From positions 7,901,001-7,965,000 of the forward strand of contig OU015673.1 of the NCBI GenBank assembly GCA_907165275.2: 64,000 nt of DNA. Reading direction: 5' to 3'. The notes beneath the pieces were generated by a model. The model had not been told where the DNA came from. It did no database searches and saw only the letters and a list, made by a program, of their open reading frames with translations. Positions 12,101 to 21,100 of this stretch are shown in pieces. Position 1 is the stretch's first letter, and every line of letters starts with the position of its first letter. The translations under genes were made by a program, and so were the position numbers. The stretch comes from Zygaena filipendulae (Eukaryota > Arthropoda > Insecta > Lepidoptera > Zygaenidae).

Positions 12101-15100
12101 TTGATCAGTATTAGATTGATCGGGGCACTTATTCACTATGACCAAAAACATTATTTTCTTTGCCCATAACGCGCGTCCCCATAACACCATACCACACCAT
12201 CACAAACACCAGCACGAAGGAAAAACAATTTTAGCGGCGTGAATTATAATGCCCAGAACGGAATTAAGGTTAAAACGCATTATTATAATCATACTAGCTG
12301 TGCCCCGCGGTTTCACCCGCGGTAATTTCGGAGTTCCCGCGGGAATTCCGGGATAAAAAGGACCCTATGTCCTTCTCTGTACCCCTGACAACGTACTTGC
12401 CAAATTTCATCCAAATTTGTTCAGCCGTTTCTGCGTGATTGAGTAACAAACATCCAAACATCCACACTTTCACATTTATAATATATAGGATAGGATAACT
12501 ACGGGTGAGATATTCTGATTCCATTACGAGTGGTAGTACTCGTATCACTAACCTGTCGACAGTACACTCCCGCACGACCACATACGACTTGGGAAACGCC
12601 CCGCTGGCGTTGGTGCGCAGACTCTTGCCCCAGTACCACGAGGTGGTCTCCCTTTCCAGGAGAACCAGCTCGCCCACCTCCAGGGGCAGCTGCGGGACTG
12701 TGCACGATGCGGCGAAATTGAAGATTGCTGGAAGTGTATGAAAGGAAACCACGTGAGAGATTAATATACACAGTGAGCTTATTGAAATGAAATGAAATGA
12801 AGTTTATTCGTTACGACTACAGTTAAATAAAATGGGTTAACAAAAAGCAGCACAAACTGTAACCATAACCATAACACGACGCGTTAAGATAACGCCCCAA
12901 AATTTGTTTTTCCCTGATGCTCAAAGAGGTTTCACATCAAAAAATACATTTACAACGTGTCTTATGGCATGCAGAATATAAATGTTAAATATTTTGGCAT
13001 CTGGAGCGTTTAGGATTGTGTTCTTGGGACGCGCGTTATGGGCAAGGAGTGTTGTTGGTCATAGTGAATAAGGGCCAGCGAAGCTTGTTTGGCTAAGTGG
13101 AAAATAAATATGATTTCTTTGACGCACGTTTATAAAATAATCGACTAGTTGTGCCCCGCGGTTTCACCCGCGCTAATTTTAGAGTTCCCGCGAGAATTAC
13201 GGGATAAAAAGTACCCTGTGTGTTAATCTGATGTATAAGCTATATTATTGTAAAGTTTCATTTAAATCCATCCAGTAGTTTTTGCGTTAAAGAGTAACAA
13301 ACAACCATCCATCCATCCATACATTCTTACAAACTTTCGCGTTTATAATATTAGTAGGATGTTTATTCTGAGTTAAGTTATGCATCTTATGTCAATATTT
13401 ACAATACAAACAAAAAAGTAGATATCTAGTTATAAGAATATATCAGTCGTCACTCGGTCTGGTATATTACAACAGTTTATTCTACCGTTTCTTAACCTCA
13501 ATAAATTAAAAAAATAATAATAATAATAATAGTCTGAAACTAGGTGACCCTGAATGACGTTAGGAAAAATTTTGTATACACGTTTTCAGGGGTACGGAAA
13601 AGGCCATAGGATACTGTTTAACCCAGAATTCCTTCGGGAACTCCAACATTAGTGCTGGTGAAACCGCCGGGAACAGCTAGTCTCGACATAAAAGACGTCC
13701 TAAGTTGGAGTTTTATGTCACCAGTTCAGTGTTCCGTTTTCTACTAACACTGAGTACAGTAAACAATATTTTAAGAACACTATGTTGCCAGGCTAACCGA
13801 GAGTACAATAGGACGCAGATAAGCAATAACATGTTAACCCACAAAATGAAGTCATTGATTCAGAACGATTTATTGAGAGTTAGGGAACGTTTTTTAATTA
13901 TGTGTGTTTACCTTATTACATTGCTTAAATATGTAACTAAATATTGAACATAAAAAATTTTGACAAAAAATGGCGGTCCTACTTTTAAAACACGATTTAC
14001 TCAAAATTTCTCCAGTGTGGGTTAACACACTATTGCTTATCTATGTCCAATAATAATTTAATTATTATTTATCAATTCGGGCTAAAGAGCAAAGGCCTAC
14101 ACAATAACAATACAACCCATGTGCATAATACAAATTATTATCTAACAGATAAATATGATAAGAACTCAGAACGGAGTGACATTTCCATTTTATCGTACAG
14201 CGACAAAAAATTGAATGTATGCATGCATGCATGGTGCAATCTGCAAAATGTCGAAAACTGTATACTACTGTATATTTTCTATACAATATTAATAAAAAGA
14301 AGTAAGGTAATATACAACGTGTTAATAATGTTTACTTTTAGCGAGTTTAATCGAATTTTATACCTATAAGTGCAATGTAATTATTATTTTTTAGCGTAAA
14401 AGGGAATCGATTTATTCTAGTACAACATACAATAAAACGTACAGGAAATAAAGATATACTTAAACTTGAAACTGTGTTATTCAACAAAATTTTGGACTGA
14501 GTCTTACTAAAGTTGTAATTCTATTTCAAAACATATTATAAATGCGAAAGTAACTCTGTCTGTCGGTCTGTCTGTCTGTCTGTTACGCTTTCACGCCTTA
14601 ACGGCTCAACCGATCATTCCGAAATTTTGCACATATATTGTCAGGAGTACAGAGAAGGACATAGGGTACTTTTTGTCCCGCGGGAAATCTGAAATTACCG
14701 CGGGTAATTATCATAATTAAGATATTAAATTGACTCTACTAAAACTTCAACCACCACTTCAAATACATTATGTTAACGTAACAATGCTGTCTCAACTTAT
14801 GTGAGAATTGAATGAGAATATCGTCGCTGGAATTGGTAACTGAACTGAAATCGGAAACTGAACAAAGGCCAGTCGGACCTGTTATTTCAAAGGAAAGTGT
14901 ACAATCCGGAGGGAGTATTGGAGAAAACTTTCGGAGATCTATTATGAAAGATCGTTCATCAGTCAAGCGACAGACAGTATTGCTGAAGTACATAAAAACT
15001 TTGTTCTTTTGTCCTTACCCCTTTGTATTCCCTAGTCTCTAGTCAAACTACGAACCTGTCTCTTTATGTACCTATATTTTGTTTGCAACACTAATCAAAA

Positions 15101-18100
15101 CTTTTTCTATAGGCCTTTCATATTGCTTTGTGTTCTGAAATCTATAATAGTACATCGTTATCCTAGGGGTGAAACGGGGTCTTTCTCCCGAGGATAACAC
15201 TGTGCTTTTCATTACGAATGCAAGGAAAGTCAAAATAAAAATAGGAATTAGCTAAAGAAAAAAATGAGTGAATTTTATTTTACATAAATCAACCATTAGG
15301 TGTGCTACTGGCCAGTAAGTATGCCCCCTATGACATAAAAAAAAAACTTGAGTTTCTGCAGTATCCAGCTGTCAGTTGAAAGCGATTCTCCCTAGGGCTG
15401 AAAAGTGTTACTTTCAACCCGCTTCTCAGGCAACTTCAGACCTACTTTCCGAGTATGAGTAATGAATAGTACATTGTTAACCTATAGGGGTGAAAGTAAC
15501 GACTTATTTAGTCCCTCGATCTATTGGCCAAACCCCGTCTCGGGACTAAATAAGTCTTTCTCCCGAGGATAACACTGTGCTTTTCATTACGAATGCAAGG
15601 AAAGTCAAAATAAAATTAGGAATTAGCTAAAGAAAAAAATGAGTGAATTTTATTATAAAGGGTCTTTCAATAGGGACGGGTCGATGTTGGCAGCCTGTGG
15701 CGGCCATGTTGTTTTAACGTCGTCTTTCTAACCTATATTTTTTTATTCAGTTAGTAATGCCAAATCACCATGGCAAGTTACACGGTTGAGCAACACGTCC
15801 AAATGTTAAAAATGTATTACCAAAATGAGTGTTCGTTAGTGCAAACGTTACGTGCATTGCGCCCATTTTACGGCAGACGAGGTGGTCCTTCAAATTGAAT
15901 TGTGAATTGGCCACCGAGATCCTGCGACTTATCACCTTTAGACTTTTTTTTGTGGGGTTTTCTTAAGTCGCAGGTCTATACCAATAAGCCACAATCGACC
16001 GATGCCCTTAAAGTCAACATAGCTCAGGCTATCGCTGAAATTCAACCCGAACTATGCGACAGAGTTGTTGAACATTGGACAACTCGAATTCGTGCCACCG
16101 TGAGAAGCCGCGGCGGACATTTAAACGATGTGATTTTCCACACATAATGGCATATATAGCTCTTTCAAATAAAAAAAAAATCGTTAAAATCTCACACACG
16201 GCCTTTTTTATTTCATGTCAAAATCGACCCGTCCTTATTGAAAGACCCTTTACATAAATCAACCATTAGGTGTGCTACTGGACAGTAAGTATGCGCCCTA
16301 TGACATAAAAAAAAAACTTGAGTTTCTGCAGTATCCAGCTGTCAGTTGAAATTATGAAACGATGATTCGCTTTGTCACAACACAACTGGCGAAAATCCAA
16401 TCGAGTAACCGCCGTTGAAAAAATTCATTACAACATTTATGCACACAACAATTATTCCGACACAATGGGGGTTGGTATGCGTGAGTCACAAACACGGACG
16501 CGAGCCCGCGCTCGGTCGCACACTCGCACCAAAATCGCGAGCAGCAGGCGCACGCGCAGGGAATGCTAAAGAAGTGCGCCCCGATTTATGCTGAGGCAGT
16601 GACCGATTGGCCCCCACACAGCACACCCTTCTATCTCCTTCATAATATTTGTTAAGTTTGTATTTTGTCCGTCTCTTATTTTTTATCTTTATGTGGGGAC
16701 CAATAAACTCATTTTTCTTTCTTTCTTTCTTTCTTTATTGCAGGCTATAGGCACAACTAAACGCATTGAGGAATAGGGATAAAGATTTCTAAATTTAGGC
16801 ATCTACCTACACTTAGATGCTACAAGTTCTGCCCCGCGGTTTCACCCGCGTTAATTTCAGAGTTCCCGCGGGGATTCCGGGATAAAAAGTACCCTATGTG
16901 TTAATCTGATGTATAAGCTATATTATTGTAAAGTTTCATTTAAATCCATCCAGTAGTTTTTACGTGAAAGAGTAACAAACATCCATCCATCCATCCATAC
17001 ATACTTACAAACTTTCGCGTTTATAATATTAGTAGGATGCTTAAAATAATGGTTGTGCTTTTACACAAAAACAGTCGATGAAATAGGTACATGCCTATAG
17101 CCTTATAAATAAATAGAAAAAATATCATCATCATAGATTGCTTTAGAGTAGGTACGTGATACTTAAATTTATTTTATTTACAAAATACTTCCTAAATCCT
17201 ACTTATTTATTTATTTAAAGAACTTCATTGCACTTTATCGTACAAATGGCTGATTTAATGTTTAAGGCATTCTCTACCACTATAAACACAAAGAGGTAGT
17301 TTATTTTAATAATAATAATAATCCACTTTACAACACACAGATCTACTCGATCCCACACTATAAGCTATAAGCTTGTGGCGTGGAAACCAAGCAAACGTGG
17401 TATATATACTACATATTATTACATATACATGTTATACTATAGAACCCTGTGTTCATCGCACAAAGTTCACCTCCACCGGGAATCAAACCCGGAACCTCTT
17501 GATTAGCGGGCAGGCATGGTGACCAACTGCGCCAATCGGGTCGTCAAAAAACGGGTATTTTGAAAACTCTGATCAAATTTTCAAAAATATTTTCTTTTTT
17601 TTATATCAAACTAGAATGTGCAAGGCGGCACGGTTCAGCCAGTCCGGAAGCATAGTACCAAATATGTTATGTATTGCATTAATCAGGTGACTGACCTAGT
17701 TCCGTTAGCATTCAAGGAGCTACCCATTAACTACTGCGTATAGATGCAATCGATGACGAATTGAACACTATCATTGGCAGACTCGATTGTTTTGACGTGT
17801 GTCATAATTGAACTTCCTCCAGTCCAGGTGGGGAACGAGGAGTGAAGCGACCGCCTGGGACTGACCCGCTGGGGAGCGGCGAAATAATTTGGCGAATAAC
17901 AAACGTCACGACTGCATTGATTCATTTGAGGGTTACGAGTATGAAAACAGGAAGCGCCCGCCGAAAAACAGCGACGGTGCCGCCGCGCGCCGCGCAAACA
18001 TGGGGAAGGAAGACCACTGTGATAATATTCAACATTCGAGAAACGAAATTATACAATAGGGATGTGGACTACTTTTAAAAATCAAAATTCTAATTAGTCC

Positions 18101-21100
18101 GTCAGTTAGAAAATAAAAAAACAATAGATACGTATTTTTTGCTTTTTCAAATAATTTAAAATATACAGAGATAAAGCGCATTAAAGTTTAGGGTGAGTGG
18201 GTCGTGACGTCACTAACCGATAAAACCGCCATACAAACTGTCCGAATAATGACGTCACGCGAAATTTCAACTCAATATATCGCCGTTATTTTTTGATTGC
18301 GTAAAAAAAGAAAAAATACGTGTCTAATATTTTTTAATAATCTACAAGACGGACTAAAAAAATAAAAATTAGTCAACATGCCCATTTGCAGTACCCAAGG
18401 ATGATATAAATCCTATTAAGACAGGACCGTTGGTGTAGTGGACCACTAGTGGTAGGTAGGTAGGTAGTATAAGGTAACTTTACGCTGCGTACTGCAGGGC
18501 CCTTATTCACTATGACCAACAACATTCCTTGCCCATAACGCATTTCAAAACGTTCTAGATGCCAAGATATATAAATTATATATTAAATTATACTTATATT
18601 AAATTATATATTAAATAAATAAATTAATATATTAAATTATATGTATATTAAATAAATAAATTAATATATTAAATTATATATTAATTATACATAATCTTAT
18701 CTTATCTAATAGGTATATATAAATCACGTGTCACGTTGTTTGTCCGCGATGGACTCCCTAAACTACTGAATCGATCATGATGAAATTTGGTCACATGTTG
18801 TAATTTGGCCCAACTTAAAAGATAGGATTGTTTTTATCCTGGAATTCCCGCAGGAACTTCGAAATTACTGCGGGTGAAACTGCGGAGGACAGCTTTAAAC
18901 GAAACGTTTTAAATGTATTTTTTTTTGCAGTAAAACTTTTTTTTTTTTTTTTTTTTTATTAACTGATTGGTCAGACATTTGTCCATAATCTCGCCTGATT
19001 GTAAGCGTAGATATGAACTAAGGTGTTACACGTCTGCCAATTAAGTACCTGTTCACTCTGCTCTTGAAGAGGTCCAGATGATAGTTTGGGGGAAACACAG
19101 ACTCCGGCAGGTCGTTCCAATCCCTTGCGGTACGCATAATGAAAGAGGAAGCAAATCGTTTCGTGCGTATAGGTGGAATATCTACCGTATAGGGATGGAA
19201 GCCCGCCGTTGCTCTGGTAGTTCGCATTTTGAAGGGAGATGGAGGGACCAGCTCAAAGAGCTCTTGCGCGCACTCTCCGAAGTGCAGCCTATAAAATACC
19301 GATAAGCTCGCCACCTTCCGTCGATGGTCGAGGCTAGGGAGCCTCGCGTCGACCAGCTGGTCGTCGCCGATAAGCCGCCTGGCACGACGCTCTATTGAGT
19401 CCAATGCAGCCAGCTGATATTTGGCAGATCCGTCCCACAGATGGCAACAGTACTCCATGCACGAGCGGACTTGCGCAATATACAAGCTCAGGAGCTGTTT
19501 GGGTGTGAAGTACCTTCTGACTTTGAATAGGATGCCGAGTTTTTTAGCAGCGGTTTTGGCAATGGACTCAATAAAACGGCCAAAGTTGAGATCCGAGCTC
19601 ACAGTCAGACCGAGGAGGTCAATATGATCTGCGACTGGTATGGCAGCACCCCGAAGAGTTGGCGTCATGGTGATTGGGCTCCTCTTGGCGGTAAACAGAC
19701 ATGCCTGTGTTTTAGATGCGTTGAATCGTACCAGGTTGGCGTCACCCCAATCGGATACCGCCACCAAAGCACGATCCATACGTTCCATCATGGCTTGCCG
19801 GAGAGATAGGACTTCTGTAGCGTTTGATTTAGCACTGGACAGCAAGTACCTTTCCGTAACCGTGCTGTCATCAGCGTACCCAAAGATACCGGGCATAAGA
19901 AGCAAGTCATTGATATGAAGCAGAAATAAGGTTGCGGAAAGCACTGATCCCTGAGGGACACCAGCGTTAATTGCTTGCAGACTAGACGAGCAACCGTCAA
20001 TGACAACTCGAATAGTCCTGTCCCTCAAGAAGTCGGCTATCCAAGTGCACATACGATTGGGTATGCCATATGAAGGAAGCTTGCTTAGCAAGCCATTGTG
20101 CCAAACTTTATCAAACGCCTTTGAAATATCGAGAGAAACAGCGAGAGCTTCACCGTGTCTCTCAATGGCTTCACCCCAGATGTGTGTTGCATATACTAGA
20201 AGATCCCCAGTAGACCTTTGGCGACGAAAACCAAACTGACGGTCACTAAGTAGGTCGTTTTCTTCAAGGTGTGACAATAGGCGGTTATTAAGAATCCGTT
20301 CCATGCTCTTACAAAGCATGGAGGTCACCGAGATGGGGCGATAATTAGAGGGATCGGCACGGCTCCCCTTCTTGGGTACAGGCTGCACGTTAGCAAGCTT
20401 CCAGGACTTGGGGACAATACCGGAGTCCATAGATAGCCGGAACAGGCGCGTCAACACAGGAGACAACTCAGGTGCGCAGCTTCGCAGGACGATCGCTGGA
20501 ATTCCGTCTGGACCGCTTGCCTTATTCACATCTAAAGCCAGAAGGACCTTAAGTACTTCACGCTGGCGTATTCGAATTTCCGACATATGCGCGTTAGTGT
20601 GAGGAGGGCTAGGTGGTTTACTATTTGTGGTATGCAAGAAAACGAAACTTCTTTGATTACTAGGGAAAGACAGTTTTTGCGGCGTCTTATCTTAGCGCGG
20701 CGTGTTGTGGTCATAGTGAATAATAGCCCAGCGCCCTTATTGACTATGCCTTAACTACTTACGAAATTTTGCTTATACGTTGTCAGCACATGGGTACGTT
20801 TATCCCTGAATTCCATCGAATTCCGAAAGAAGTGACAAAAACAGACTTGTTCAAAATAAAATTTTCTAAGCAATTAAAATCTACTTGAAAATTATAATTA
20901 CTTAGCAAATATGATAACTACACAAGTTATGGTGAAATAAAAAACAATCCTCTTAGCACAAGAACACGCCTAAACAAATATTAAATCTTGTCCTTCACAA
21001 AATGTGTCAGCTTCTTGTTTGAAAATTACATTAATAAAGTTATAATTAAGTTTTTTAAATCATCATCAATCACAACTAACAATAATGCAAAAATCCTGTT

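Larger units (their letters stand above)
8601..12552 (-). other. mbc intron 2
   Basis: Contains a TIR element at 8717-9066, a Harbinger-like MITE at 9374-9610, Helitron-like copies near 9867-10130 and 12294-12490, a LINE-like 3' end at about 11555-11700 and a 4-base-TSD MITE at 11827-12065. The stretch 10130-11550 shows nothing recognisable. Confidence 0.6.

Noticed and set aside
14812..15042. 76-codon plus-strand frame in mbc intron 1
   Set aside because: Looks partly protein-like (Ser/Glu-rich) but has no ATG context, no domain and no flanking exons that fit.
17478..17535. tRNA-like sequence
   Set aside because: A and B boxes are present but the cloverleaf is not intact and a long SINE body follows, so it is called a SINE.
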